Positions 33,177-42,442 of a stretch of DNA of 64,000 nucleotides are shown piece after piece. Every line of letters begins with the position of its first letter. Position 1 is the stretch's first letter. The DNA comes from CAKSFT01 sp045544615 (lineage in GTDB: Bacteria > Bacillota > Clostridia > UBA1381). Made by a program: the position numbers and the translations under genes. The stretch is taken from assembly GCA_045544615.1 (NCBI GenBank), contig JAZPZI010000031.1, positions 1 through 64,000 of the forward strand, given 5' to 3'. The notes under the pieces were generated by a model. That model had not been told where the DNA came from and made no database searches. It saw only the letters and a program-made list of their open reading frames with translations.

Positions 33177-34889
33177 TTAATTACTTAGTCTTATATCCTT
33201 TAACATTAACTGAATGCTTTTTTCACCACGAAAATCGTTTATCTCCATGGTAAAGGCAATATCACAGATATCGCCGTCTCCTATTTCGTCGGCAACATCG
33301 CCCATCCCGAATCCGACACAGTTTATGAACCTGCCGTAATCTGCGATGTTTAGCCTCAGGTGCTTCCCGTCAGCACCCATCTTCCCGATTCCCGAAACTT
33401 TTGCACCAAGCAGTGCAAAAACCGGTTTTTCATTATCTGTTCCGAACGGCTCGAACCGTTCTAACATCTTTATATATTCTATGCTGATATCCTTCGTTGT
33501 AATTCTGCAATCTATCTCAACCGTCTTGATCGGCTCGGCATCCCCGAGCACACCTTCGGCGTACTTGTTTATCCTCTTGTCAAACTCTTCAAAATCAGCC
33601 GCCGAAAGCGATAGTCCTGCAGCTTGCGAGTGTCCGCCGAACTTTGTCAGAAGCTCTTTTGAGTCGGATATTGCATCAAAGATATTGAGCTCCGGTATCG
33701 ACCTTGCCGAGCCTGTTCCGAGCCCGTTTTCTTCCGAAATCATGATACACGGCTTATAGTACCGCTCGCAAATCTTTGCCGCAACAATTCCGATTACTCC
33801 GTGATGCCAACCCTTACCCCAAAGCACAATTACCCGCTTTTTCGGGAAATTGACATCGGCTTCGATTTTCGAAATTGCATCGTTATATATCTCACGCTCC
33901 ACATTCTGTCGTGTGCGGTTTAGTCCGTCTAATTCGAGTGCTTTTTTGTACCCTTCCTCGGGTGTTTTTGAAAGAAGAAGTTCAACTGCTGTTTTGGCAG
34001 ACCCCATTCTTCCCGCCGCATTTATCCTTGGCGAAATCCCAAACGCCACCGAGGTCGAATTAAGCGATCCTGGCTTTACACCTGCAAGCTCCATCAAGGA
34101 CACAAGTCCCTGATTTTGTGTGGTGGCCAAAGCCTTTATGCCTCTGTCGGCTATGATTCTGTTTTCATCAACAAGCGGCACAATGTCTGCAATAGTTCCA
34201 ATCGCCGCAATCTCAACGTATTTATTGAAAACATCGGCGGTCTTTTTCCCAAGAAGCATCCCACAGGCAAGAATCAGCTTGAATGCCACGCCCGCACCTG
34301 CCAAAGAATCGAATTCATACTCCGAATCCTCTCTTTTCGGGTTTATTATAAGTGTATCAGGCAGCTTTTCCTGGGGTGTGTGGTGGTCGGTTACGATTAC
34401 CTCCATACCCTGTGCCTTTGCAAGCTCAACCTCACCGACCGATGTGATACCGCAGTCTACTGTTATTATGAGCTTTGTTCCTGTTTTTGAAATCCTGTTC
34501 ACAGCACGGATATTCATTCCGTACCCTTCGCTTAGTCGGTCGGGGATGTAGTAGTCAACATCCGCACCCATATCCTCTAAAAACATATAGAGTATCGATG
34601 TCGCCGTAACACCGTCGGCATCGTAATCTCCGTATATCATAATCTTTTCTTTGTTCTCTATTGCGGTCTTTATTCTTTCGGCAGCCGCCTCCATATCACC
34701 GAGTCCCATCGGGTTATGAACTCCCGAGAGTGGCTTTTGCAAAAATGCACGCAATTTCTCTTCACTGTCGATGCCTCTGTTTAGTAAAACTGCACTCATC
34801 GACGCCGGGAGATTATATTTTTCAGAAAACTCCAAAACCCTCTCTCTTTCGAGTTTTTTTGAGGCGTAAATCCAATTTTTCTTTTGCAT
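33177..34889 (-). CDS. recJ: single-stranded-DNA-specific exonuclease RecJ
   Basis: 5'-3' single-strand exonuclease of 570 residues. Motifs are IYGDYDADGVTATSIL, VDCGITS, VTDHHTPQEKLP (DHH), RINAAGRMG, and the DHHA1 motif SEENGLGTGSARSI with GGHSQAAGLSL. The length corresponds to the shorter clostridial form. It is the first gene of the minus-strand run recJ-rel-yaaA-recF-remB-gyrB. Confidence 0.95.
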   Translation of the reverse strand: MQKKNWIYASKKLERERVLEFSEKYNLPASMSAVLLNRGIDSEEKLRAFLQKPLSGVHNPMGLGDMEAAAERIKTAIENKEKIMIYGDYDADGVTATSILYMFLEDMGADVDYYIPDRLSEGYGMNIRAVNRISKTGTKLIITVDCGITSVGEVELAKAQGMEVIVTDHHTPQEKLPDTLIINPKREDSEYEFDSLAGAGVAFKLILACGMLLGKKTADVFNKYVEIAAIGTIADIVPLVDENRIIADRGIKALATTQNQGLVSLMELAGVKPGSLNSTSVAFGISPRINAAGRMGSAKTAVELLLSKTPEEGYKKALELDGLNRTRQNVEREIYNDAISKIEADVNFPKKRVIVLWGKGWHHGVIGIVAAKICERYYKPCIMISEENGLGTGSARSIPELNIFDAISDSKELLTKFGGHSQAAGLSLSAADFEEFDKRINKYAEGVLGDAEPIKTVEIDCRITTKDISIEYIKMLERFEPFGTDNEKPVFALLGAKVSGIGKMGADGKHLRLNIADYGRFINCVGFGMGDVADEIGDGDICDIAFTMEINDFRGEKSIQLMLKDIRLSN

Positions 34890-35092
34890 ATTCTCGCTTT
34901 AAAAAACCTTTCAAAAAATTGCAGATTATATATAAAATATTATATCATTTTTCTCTTGATTTTTCAAGTGATTTCCTTAATTTTTCCACATTTGTAACAA
35001 AAAAATAACACTATTTTTTTCGACCTGTTTTTTATGTGAAAAAGAGGTCATTTTGAGCCGGTTATTTCTGCATTTTTAACGTTCTTTGTATA
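34890..35092. other. intergenic region between divergent recJ and GlpT-like genes
   Basis: A+T-rich and without an ORF above background. It holds the leader of recJ on the minus strand and the upstream part of the transporter promoter. I see no repeat or RNA structure in it. Confidence 0.5.
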
Positions 35093-35121
35093 TTGACAAA
35101 AGCCATTCAGAGTGATATACT
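35093..35121 (+). promoter_or_regulatory. promoter of the GlpT/UhpT-like gene
   Basis: TTGACA at 35093-35098, 17-base spacer, TATACT at 35116-35121 with TG one base upstream (extended -10). Confidence 0.8.
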
Positions 35122-35171
35122 TCCTATTGTAAAAAGTCGAATTTTCGTCTTTAAAAAAGGAGTTTTTCCAT

Positions 35172-36377
35172 ATGGCACTATTCAGAAAACAGGCGGTCAG
35201 AAATGCCGTTTTAATGGGCTCGTTGTGCTCCATTGCATACTTTGCCGTCTACATAGCAAAAAACATATTAAGTGCAGTTTCACCCGAGATGATTGATGCC
35301 GGACTGTTTTCTCAGGAAAACATCGGCACACTTTCATCCTCATATTTTTTGAGCTACGCCTTCGGGCAGCTGGTAAACGGTGCAATCGGCGATAAAGTCA
35401 AGCCGAAATATATGATAAGCGGAGGGTTGCTCTTTTCGGGGATTGTAACCACGCTTTTTGCATATCTTGCACCAAGCTCGGAAATCTTAGCAGTTGTAAT
35501 ATACTGTTCTCTTGGGATCTTCCTTTCAATGATATACGGTCCGATGACCAAGGTGGTAGCAGAAAACGTCGACCCGATTTATGCACCCCGTTGTAGTCTT
35601 GGATACACATTCTCATCATTCCTCGGCTCGCCTGCAGCAGGACTTCTTGCCACCTGGATGAGTTGGCAAAATACCTTCTTAGCCGGCAGTGCCTGCCTCT
35701 TCATTATGGCTTTGGCATGTATAGTTGCTTTTACCGCCATGGAGAAAATAGGCATAGTGAAGTATAATCAGTATAAGCACGAGACCACAACAAAGGGCGG
35801 TGGCGTGAAATCGCTTATAAAACACCGAATCATCCGTTTTACCCTTGTTGCAATCCTAACAGGAGTTGTAAGAACAACAGTTGTCTTCTGGATGCCTACA
35901 TATTTTTCGCAGTATCTCGGTTTTTCTCCCGAAGCTTCGGCATCTATCTTTGCGGCGGCAACCTTTATAATCTCCTTTGCCGCAATTATTGCCGTATTTT
36001 CATACGAGTCGATATTCAAAAGAAACATCGACCGTCATATGCAGGTTATGTTCTCGATAAGTGCGGTATTGTTTTTACTTATGTATTTCATCAAAATCCC
36101 TCTGGTAAATATCGTTTTAATGATAGCCGCAATAATGGCATCTAATGCCTCTGCCGCAATGCTCTGGAGTAAATACTGCCCAAGCCTTCGTGATACCGGT
36201 ATGGTATCAAGTGCAACGGGATTTCTCGATTTCTCAAGCTATATGGCAGCATCGGTATCAAGCAACATCTTTGGTAACGCCGCAGAAAGCCTCGGTTGGG
36301 GCAACCTCATCCTTGTATGGACAGGACTTATGGTACTCGGTGTTCTGACAATGCCGCTGTTTAAGAAAAACAAATAA
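35172..36377 (+). CDS. MFS transporter, GlpT/UhpT (organophosphate:phosphate antiporter)-like
   Basis: A 401-residue 12-helix transporter. The N-terminal region AYFAVYIAKNILSAVSPEMI and the loop SSYFLSYAFGQLVNGAIGDK resemble the OPA family that exchanges sugar phosphates or glycerol-3-phosphate for phosphate. The central loop (YNQYKHETTTKGGG) is short. Start ATG 35172 follows AAAGGAG. It stands alone with its own promoter and terminator. Substrate not predictable. Confidence 0.85.
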   Translation: MALFRKQAVRNAVLMGSLCSIAYFAVYIAKNILSAVSPEMIDAGLFSQENIGTLSSSYFLSYAFGQLVNGAIGDKVKPKYMISGGLLFSGIVTTLFAYLAPSSEILAVVIYCSLGIFLSMIYGPMTKVVAENVDPIYAPRCSLGYTFSSFLGSPAAGLLATWMSWQNTFLAGSACLFIMALACIVAFTAMEKIGIVKYNQYKHETTTKGGGVKSLIKHRIIRFTLVAILTGVVRTTVVFWMPTYFSQYLGFSPEASASIFAAATFIISFAAIIAVFSYESIFKRNIDRHMQVMFSISAVLFLLMYFIKIPLVNIVLMIAAIMASNASAAMLWSKYCPSLRDTGMVSSATGFLDFSSYMAASVSSNIFGNAAESLGWGNLILVWTGLMVLGVLTMPLFKKNK

Positions 36378-36378
36378 T

Positions 36379-36408
36379 AAAAAAAGCCGTCTTTGACGGC
36401 TTTTTTCA
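36379..36408. terminator. bidirectional terminator
   Basis: AAAAAAGCCGTC and GACGGCTTTTTT form a perfect stem around TTT. It ends the GlpT-like gene. A further hairpin, AGGTTATCCT/AGGATAACCT at 36456-36477, lies on the side of the convergent lipoprotein gene. Confidence 0.88.
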
Positions 36409-36493
36409 TTAACATCCGATTTATCGGATATATCACTGCACACGCAATATCACTTAGGTTATCCTTCAGGATAACCTACCACGGTCGCTTTTC

Positions 36494-36673
36494 TTATTCT
36501 ATTACAATTACCTCGTCGTCTTTTTCTGCCTCGGTGTCGGTCACCTCAATATCGACTGTAACCTCACTGTATTCAGGAAGTTCCCTTGCCGAAATCAGAT
36601 CATCCACATTCACACCGCCGGTACAACCCGACAACGCCATCATCAAAGCCAATATAATCGCTGATTTTTTCAT
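36494..36673 (-). CDS. small lipoprotein
   Basis: A 59-residue protein from MKKSAIILAL (36673), where GAAAGGATTTGATACC precedes the ATG. It has a lipoprotein signal with lipobox LSGC (Cys at about 17), then a short very acidic tail (TDTEAEKDDEVIVIE). It follows the YARHG lipoprotein after 28 bases and may be co-transcribed. No homology is recognised; such small acidic lipoproteins are hard to assign. Confidence 0.6.
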   Translation of the reverse strand: MKKSAIILALMMALSGCTGGVNVDDLISARELPEYSEVTVDIEVTDTEAEKDDEVIVIE

Positions 36674-36701
36674 CGGTATCAAATCCTTTCTGATATGTAG
36701 C

Positions 36702-37598
36702 TTATTTTATGCTTCCATCTTCATATGCCGCTATGAGCTTAATATTCTCTCTTTCAATCGCATTGAGTGATGCCCAACGCACATTATCGGTTGTAGGTGC
36801 ATACCAGGTCTTGCCTGCAAAATATGAAGCATAATATGCACTCTTGAAGGTCTGTCCGTGACGGGCATAGATTTCGTTTCTGATAAGAGCAATAGTACTC
36901 TTCGATAAAGTTCTCAACTGTTCAACTGTAAGTCGTGTTGTATCTGACGGGAAGATAAACGCATCAGCCGCAACATTCACATTGATTGCAGGTGTTACCT
37001 GAGCCGGTTTTTCTACCTTCGCAGGCTTATTCTGCTTTGCAACTTCCTGTTTTTTAGCTTCTTCTGCCTTCTTTGCTTCCTCGGCTTTTTGAATCTCGTC
37101 AGCTATTGTGGTCTTCAATGTATTAACTCTTGCTACTTCGTCCTCCGAAAGCTTTGTGATGTCAATAACATCTAAAACTGCAGTTGCACCGGCATAATCC
37201 TTACCCGAAACTTTAGCCTCTGCATCAGCAAGCTTTGCCTTTGCATCCTGTGTCTTCAGAATATCGTCCTTGAGCTTTAATACTGTTTCCTTTATGCCGT
37301 AGTTTTCGTATCTTGCATCGATTCCGTCTATAATCTTCATAGCGGTATCAAAGTCACCCTCTGAAAGCTTCTGCTTTGCCTGATAATAGTTAAGGCAAAG
37401 GCTATACAAAAGTACAGTTTCTTCGCTGTCTGCGCCGTTATCTATCGCAACGCCGAATGCCTTTGCCGCTGTTTCATAATCGCCGCTGTCAAAATAGCTC
37501 TTGCCCTTTTGTTCTGCCTCTTTAACAATATCCTGTCCGCATGATGCGAGCATGAACACCGAAAGAAGTGCCGCTAAAAGCGCTGTAATTCTTTTCAT
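36702..37598 (-). CDS. YARHG-domain lipoprotein
   Basis: A 298-residue lipoprotein with signal MKRITALLAALLSVFMLASC (lipidated Cys20). Repeats like those of tetratricopeptide proteins follow (GKSYFDSGDYETAAKAFGVA), then a charged coiled region (IQKAEEAKKAEEAKKQEVAK). The C-terminal YARHG domain is at about 228-298, with RNEIYARHGQTF. YARHG domains are extracellular, probably wall-associated, and of unknown ligand. Confidence 0.87.
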   Translation of the reverse strand: MKRITALLAALLSVFMLASCGQDIVKEAEQKGKSYFDSGDYETAAKAFGVAIDNGADSEETVLLYSLCLNYYQAKQKLSEGDFDTAMKIIDGIDARYENYGIKETVLKLKDDILKTQDAKAKLADAEAKVSGKDYAGATAVLDVIDITKLSEDEVARVNTLKTTIADEIQKAEEAKKAEEAKKQEVAKQNKPAKVEKPAQVTPAINVNVAADAFIFPSDTTRLTVEQLRTLSKSTIALIRNEIYARHGQTFKSAYYASYFAGKTWYAPTTDNVRWASLNAIERENIKLIAAYEDGSIK

Positions 37599-37615
37599 TT
37601 CTTACATTCTCCTTT

Positions 37616-38863
37616 TTATCTTATCTGTCCGCTACCCTTTATTATATACTTATAAGATGTCAGCTCTGCCAAGCCCATCGGGCCTCTTGCGTGCATCTTC
37701 TGGGTACTGATTCCTATCTCGGCACCAAAGCCGAACTCGAACCCGTCGGTAAAGCGTGTTGATGCATTCACATACACCGCCGCCGCATCGACTTCGTTCA
37801 AAAACTTTTCTGCCACCTTCTCGTTCTTTGTGATGATTGCATCCGAGTGCTTGGTGTTATAGGTGTTTATGTGCGAAATTGCACCGTCTGCACCGTCAAC
37901 CGCACGAACCGAGATTATCATATCATTATACTCGGTGCTCCAGTCCTCGTCGGTTGCCGCCGAAATTCCCAGGCAAACTTCACAACAAACCTCGTCACCT
38001 CTTACCTCAACGCCATCGGCAACGAGCACCTCCACAATTTTCGGGAGAAACTCCGCCAAAATCTTTTTATCTATCAGCAAGGTCTCGCAGGCGTTACAAA
38101 CCGACGGTCTGCTCACCTTTGCATTCTCAACCACCTTTACCGCCATATCAAGGTCGGCATCTGCATCAACATAGGTGTGGCATATTCCAGCCGCAGTCTC
38201 GATTATCGGCACGGTCGCATTCTCTACAACCGACCTGATAAGCCCTGCACCGCCTCTTGGTATGAGCAGGTCAACAATCCCGTTCATGCGCATGAGCTCG
38301 GTTGCGGTTTCTCTCGACGTATCCTCAACCACCGCCATTGCACCCTCGGGGATTCCAACGCCGTATGCCGCATCCTGCATTATCTGCATTATTGCTTTAT
38401 TGGAGCAGATTGCTTCCTTTCCGCCACGGAGTATTACAGCATTCGATGTTTTTAAGCAAAGTGCCGCCGCATCAACTGTAACATTCGGTCTTGCCTCAAA
38501 AATGATGGCGATAACTCCAATCGGGACTCTCCTCTTTGCAATCGCAAGCCCGTTCGGACGTGTCCATTCATCAATCACCACACCAATCGGGTCGGCAAGA
38601 GATGCCACCTGCCTTACACCCTCTGCCATATCGGCAATACGCGCGGTTGTGAGGGTCAGCCTGTCTATCATCGACTCACGGATTCCGTTTTGCTTTGCAT
38701 TTTCTATGTCAATTTTGTTGGCTTCTATTATCTTGTCTGCATTTTTAACAAGGGCATCGGCAATCGCAAGAAGTGCCTTGTTCTTGGTTTCGGTGTCGAT
38801 AACGCCGAGACGAAATGCCGCACTCTTTGCAAGAGCGCCCTTGATTTTCAGTTCTTCTGTCAT
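37616..38863 (-). CDS. proA: glutamate-5-semialdehyde dehydrogenase ProA
   Basis: Second step of proline synthesis, reducing gamma-glutamyl phosphate. ATG 38863 is chosen because GGAAG precedes it and because proB ends at 38865; a longer frame would overlap proB by 37 bases. The 415-residue protein has RRVPIGVIAIIFEARPNVTV, the catalytic cysteine in RPSVCNACETLL and the C-terminal GPMGLAELTSYKY typical of ProA. Confidence 0.96.
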   Translation of the reverse strand: MTEELKIKGALAKSAAFRLGVIDTETKNKALLAIADALVKNADKIIEANKIDIENAKQNGIRESMIDRLTLTTARIADMAEGVRQVASLADPIGVVIDEWTRPNGLAIAKRRVPIGVIAIIFEARPNVTVDAAALCLKTSNAVILRGGKEAICSNKAIMQIMQDAAYGVGIPEGAMAVVEDTSRETATELMRMNGIVDLLIPRGGAGLIRSVVENATVPIIETAAGICHTYVDADADLDMAVKVVENAKVSRPSVCNACETLLIDKKILAEFLPKIVEVLVADGVEVRGDEVCCEVCLGISAATDEDWSTEYNDMIISVRAVDGADGAISHINTYNTKHSDAIITKNEKVAEKFLNEVDAAAVYVNASTRFTDGFEFGFGAEIGISTQKMHARGPMGLAELTSYKYIIKGSGQIR

Positions 38864-38864
38864 T

Positions 38865-39683
38865 TTAATCTTCCTTTTTATCACAAAAATTCTTCGAAAC
38901 AAAGAGTGTGCCCGAAGGCTTTCCCTCTAAAATATCATAAAGACTGAAGATATTCTCTCCGTTTGTGATTATCATATGTATGCCTGCTTTTGTTGCAACC
39001 TCTGCAGCATTCAACTTTGTTACCATTCCGCCTGTGCCACGTGATGAGCCTGCACCGCCTGCGATGCTTCTTACGCTCTCCACATCATATACCATATGAA
39101 TCAGCTTTGCATCAATGTTTTGGTGCGGGTCACTGTCATAGAGACCGTCGATATCAGAAAATAACACCAAAAGGTCTGCATCGACAAGGTCTGCAACAAC
39201 TGCTGATAAAATATCGTTATCGCCGATTTCAATCTCGTCAACCGAAACGGTGTCATTTTCGTTTACAATCGGAATGATTCCCATATCCATAAGAGTGCAG
39301 AAGGTATTCTGGATATTTCTCTTTCTTCTCGGGATTACGATATCGTCCTTTGTCAGAAGAATCTGTGCAACCGTGTTGTTGTATTCAGAAAACATCTTGT
39401 CATAAAGATACATCAACTCGCACTGACCAACAGCGGCAACCGCCTGCTTTTTTGAGGTTTCCTTCGGCTTTTCCGAGAGTCCGAGCTTTCCGACTGCGAT
39501 ACCAACCGCACCCGATGATACAAGGATTACTTCCTTGCCCTGGTTGTGCAGGTCTGATAACACTCTTGCCAAGGTGTCGATTCTCTTGATATTCATTTTT
39601 CCTGTATCATAGGTAAGTGTTGATGTTCCGACCTTTACTACGATACGCTTTGCTTTTTGTATGTCCTGGTAAATTATATCCAT
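38865..39683 (-). CDS. proB: glutamate 5-kinase ProB (without PUA domain)
   Basis: First step of proline synthesis. The 272-residue protein contains only the amino-acid-kinase domain: VVKVGTSTLTYDTGKMNIKR, VSSGAVGIAVGKLGL, NENDTVSVDEIEIGDND, and GTGGMVTKLNAAEVATKAG. The C-terminal PUA domain found in E. coli ProB is absent, as in several Gram-positive forms. It starts the proB-proA operon. Confidence 0.95.
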   Translation of the reverse strand: MDIIYQDIQKAKRIVVKVGTSTLTYDTGKMNIKRIDTLARVLSDLHNQGKEVILVSSGAVGIAVGKLGLSEKPKETSKKQAVAAVGQCELMYLYDKMFSEYNNTVAQILLTKDDIVIPRRKRNIQNTFCTLMDMGIIPIVNENDTVSVDEIEIGDNDILSAVVADLVDADLLVLFSDIDGLYDSDPHQNIDAKLIHMVYDVESVRSIAGGAGSSRGTGGMVTKLNAAEVATKAGIHMIITNGENIFSLYDILEGKPSGTLFVSKNFCDKKED

Positions 39684-40311
39684 ATTATCCTCCTATAAGG
39701 CATTTTTCGGCAATTTTATCTATTATTCCACTTACCATTATATCCCTATATACTGTATTTGTACATAACAAGGCTGTTAATTTAATGTTAAAATTAGGTA
39801 ACGAAAATGTAAATGGAGGATTAAGCATTTATATTCCTTTTGTAGCGGATGGCGTCCTCGACATCCCATCATTTTAGATATATGCCACTGAAATGGAAAA
39901 CCAAGTCCAAAACCACCGCCTCTCCAGTGCGGTGCACACCATAGTTCGAAATATATGCCACTTTTCACCGACGAAAAGTGGCGGAAAAGTCGCCAAGAGG
40001 GGCTGTTCCCCTCTTGGTAACACCCCAATGCGTAGCTCAGGGCGGAAATTTTGCCGAGGCAAAATCTTCCTCATTCGCCCGACTTTAACTCTCCGAATTT
40101 ACATACCTTTTCAGGACACTTCTTACCCTCCGCCGTGCGCTCGAAAATATGTCGTCCATCCCGACTGATGTGCTTGCCTCAAACAATGACGTGCAGCGCA
40201 CTGTAGAGGTGGTAATTTGGATTTGGTTTTTCCTTTTTAGAGAAGATTCATGAATCTCCATTTCGCTGATTTCTTTTCCGACCCGCTAAAACCGACAAAA
40301 TGCGACAAAAA
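39684..40311. other. long non-coding stretch with structured repeats
   Basis: About 630 bases without a convincing gene between proB and asnS. It contains the proB leader (39684-39840), a partial repeat B (39843-39888), a full repeat B (39953-40024), and 40030-40311, which has no ORF and only weak hairpins such as AGATTCATGAATCT at 40234-40247. Confidence 0.6.
39953..40024. repeat. two-hairpin repeat B, copy 1
   Basis: Matches 42900-42971 over 72 bases with one difference. It contains two perfect hairpins: CCACTTTTC/GAAAAGTGG around ACCGAC, and CCAAGAGGGG/CCCCTCTTGG around CTGTT-like bases. A shorter related stretch (GGATGGCGTCCTCGACATCC) lies at 39847-39866 and has a counterpart before copy 2. 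Confidence 0.88.
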
Positions 40312-40354
40312 AGAGGTTTTTTTAAAAGGCAAATAACCTTCAAAAAACCTCTGC
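40312..40354 (-). terminator. terminator of asnS
   Basis: On the minus strand, AGAGGTTTTTTG and AAAAAAACCTCT pair around a 20-base loop, followed by TTTTTT. Confidence 0.7.
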
Positions 40355-40380
40355 TTTTTTAGGGGATAGGGAAAATCCTA

Positions 40381-41775
40381 TTAATATTCGGCGTTTCCTA
40401 CTGTTCTTGGATACGGAATTACATCACGGATGTTTGATACACCTGTCAGATACATTACAATTCTTTCAAATCCCAAGCCGTAGCCTGCGTGCTTTGTACC
40501 GCCGTAGCGTCTCAAATTGAGGTACCACCAGTAATCCTTCTGGTCGAGTCCGAGCTCTTCCATTCTCTTTTCCAAAAGCTCGATTCTTTCCTCTCTCTGG
40601 CTTCCGCCGATGATTTCACCAACGCCGGGAACAAGCAAGTCCATAGCCGCAACTGTCTTTCCGTCATCGTTCATTCTCATGTAGAATGACTTGATTTCCT
40701 TCGGATAATCAACTACGAAGATAGGCTTTTTGTAAACCTGCTCGGTCAGGTATCTTTCATGCTCTGTCTGGAGGTCACATCCCCATTCTACAGGATAGTT
40801 GAACTGCGCACCACTCTTTTTGAGAATCTCAACTGCTTCTGTATAGGTAACTTTTTCATAGTCACTCTCACGAAGTGCTGTGAGTCTTTCCATCAATCCC
40901 TTATCAACAAAGCTATTGAAGAACTCAAGCTCCTGCTTACATTTATCCATAACATGATTGATGATATGCTTAATCATATCCCATGCAAGCTGCATATTAT
41001 CGTCAAGGTCTGCAAATGCGATTTCAGGCTCAATCATCCAGAACTCTGCCGCATGACGGGCTGTGTTTGAGTTCTCGGCACGGAATGTCGGTCCGAATGT
41101 GTAGATGTTGCCGAACGCCATAGCATAGGTTTCGCCCTCGAGCTGACCCGAAACGGTGAGGTTTGCACTCTTGCCGAAGAAATCCTTTGACCAGTCGATT
41201 TTTCCGTCCTCTGTTCTTGGCGGATTGTCAACATCAATAGTTGTTACTCTGAACATCTCGCCTGCACCTTCGCAGTCCGAGCCTGTGATAAGTGGTGTGT
41301 GTACATATACAAAACCTCTCTGATGGAAGAAGTCGTGAATTGCAAATGCAACCTCACTTCTTACACGAAATACTGCAGAGAAGAGGTTTGTTCTTGGTCT
41401 TAAATATGCCTGCTCACGCAAAAATTCCACAGAATGACGCTTTGGCTGAAGCGGATAATCAGGAGTTGATGTTCCCTCAACCTCGATCTTTCTTGCCTTC
41501 ATCTCAAACGGCTGCTTTGCACCCGGCGTAAGCTCAATCACACCTGTTACAACAATCGCCGAGCCGACATTGAGCTTGCTGATTTCGTCGTAGTTTTCCA
41601 CAACCTCACGCTCAAAAACAACCTGGATAGACTTAAAGCAACTTCCGTCGTTCATATCAATGAACCCAAACGCCTTACTGTCACGGATATTTCTTATCCA
41701 GCCGCCGAGTGTGACGGTTTTTCCGCCAAAACTATCGCTATCTGCATAAATATTCTTAACGAGTTCTCTTTTCAT
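40381..41775 (-). CDS. asnS: asparagine--tRNA ligase
   Basis: Class IIb aminoacyl-tRNA synthetase, 464 residues. N-terminal OB-fold (VTLGGWIRNIRDSKAFGFID), motif 2 region (FRAENSNTARHAAEFWMIEPE), and C-terminal motif 3 (GLGFERIVMYLTGVSNIRDV). It is single-gene, ends at a terminator, and no T-box leader is visible upstream. Confidence 0.96.
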   Translation of the reverse strand: MKRELVKNIYADSDSFGGKTVTLGGWIRNIRDSKAFGFIDMNDGSCFKSIQVVFEREVVENYDEISKLNVGSAIVVTGVIELTPGAKQPFEMKARKIEVEGTSTPDYPLQPKRHSVEFLREQAYLRPRTNLFSAVFRVRSEVAFAIHDFFHQRGFVYVHTPLITGSDCEGAGEMFRVTTIDVDNPPRTEDGKIDWSKDFFGKSANLTVSGQLEGETYAMAFGNIYTFGPTFRAENSNTARHAAEFWMIEPEIAFADLDDNMQLAWDMIKHIINHVMDKCKQELEFFNSFVDKGLMERLTALRESDYEKVTYTEAVEILKKSGAQFNYPVEWGCDLQTEHERYLTEQVYKKPIFVVDYPKEIKSFYMRMNDDGKTVAAMDLLVPGVGEIIGGSQREERIELLEKRMEELGLDQKDYWWYLNLRRYGGTKHAGYGLGFERIVMYLTGVSNIRDVIPYPRTVGNAEY

Positions 41776-41958
41776 TTTGATTTATCCTTTCTTATTTTGC
41801 GAAAACCCTTAAAATTCCCCGCAAAATCCGATTTTATCATTTTTTAATTTTATCATATTTCAAATTTTTAGTCAATACGATTTTAAAAATTTAGCCACCG
41901 TCAAATAAGAATAAATTGTAAATTTTACCAATACCACAGTTATTTTTTGAAAAAGGTC

Positions 41959-41987
41959 TTGAAAAGTCTACTATTTTAATGTATAAT
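41959..41987 (+). promoter_or_regulatory. promoter of yajC
   Basis: TTGAAA at 41959-41964, 17-base spacer, perfect TATAAT at 41982-41987. Confidence 0.8.
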
Positions 41988-42022
41988 GTACTGGTACAAT
42001 TTTTGAAAGGAAATGATTTAAA

Positions 42023-42388
42023 ATGTTAGATTTATTGTTCACAACAGCTTACGCAACAGCAGATAGCACAGCTACAACAGGTGCTACAGAACCAACTCTT
42101 ATCGGAACGCTCGGAAGCTTTCTTCCGCTCATTCTCATCTTCGTTCTGATGTACTTTATGCTTATCCGTCCACAGAAGAAGCAGCAGAAGCAGATGGAAA
42201 AGATGCTCGCAGCTTTGGCGGTTGGCGATAAGGTTGTATCAATCGGCGGAATCTGTGGCAGAATCACAAAGATTAAGGACAACTACGTATGGGTTGAAAC
42301 AGGCAAGCCTACCGATGATGCTCAGAAATCTTCAATCAAGTTTGAAAGAAGTGCAATCAAGTCGGTTGACAAAAAAGTAGAAGAATAA
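42023..42388 (+). CDS. yajC: preprotein translocase subunit YajC
   Basis: A 121-residue accessory subunit of the Sec translocase. One membrane helix (about 31-48, FLPLILIFVLMYFMLIRP) is followed by the basic family motif RPQKKQQKQMEKML and the conserved LAVGDKVVSIGGICGRITKI. The N-terminal extension before the helix is alanine/threonine-rich. secDF are not adjacent. Confidence 0.94.
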   Translation: MLDLLFTTAYATADSTATTGATEPTLIGTLGSFLPLILIFVLMYFMLIRPQKKQQKQMEKMLAALAVGDKVVSIGGICGRITKIKDNYVWVETGKPTDDAQKSSIKFERSAIKSVDKKVEE

Positions 42389-42396
42389 AAAACAAG

Positions 42397-42440
42397 CCTT
42401 CGTAATATATATTACTATAATATATGTTACGGAGGTTTTT
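42397..42440 (+). terminator. hairpin after yajC that also contains the next gene's ribosome site
   Basis: CCTTCGTAA (42397-42405) pairs with TTACGGAGG (42427-42435), extended by AT-rich pairs, and is followed by seven T. The right arm holds GGAGG, the ribosome site of the gene starting at 42443. The hairpin can therefore end yajC transcripts and hide the ribosome site of read-through RNA. Confidence 0.7.
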
Positions 42441-42442
42441 TT

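Noticed and set aside
37837..38930. Plus-strand frames of 130-250 codons over proA
   Set aside because: Antisense to a clearly conserved gene; compositional shadow frames.
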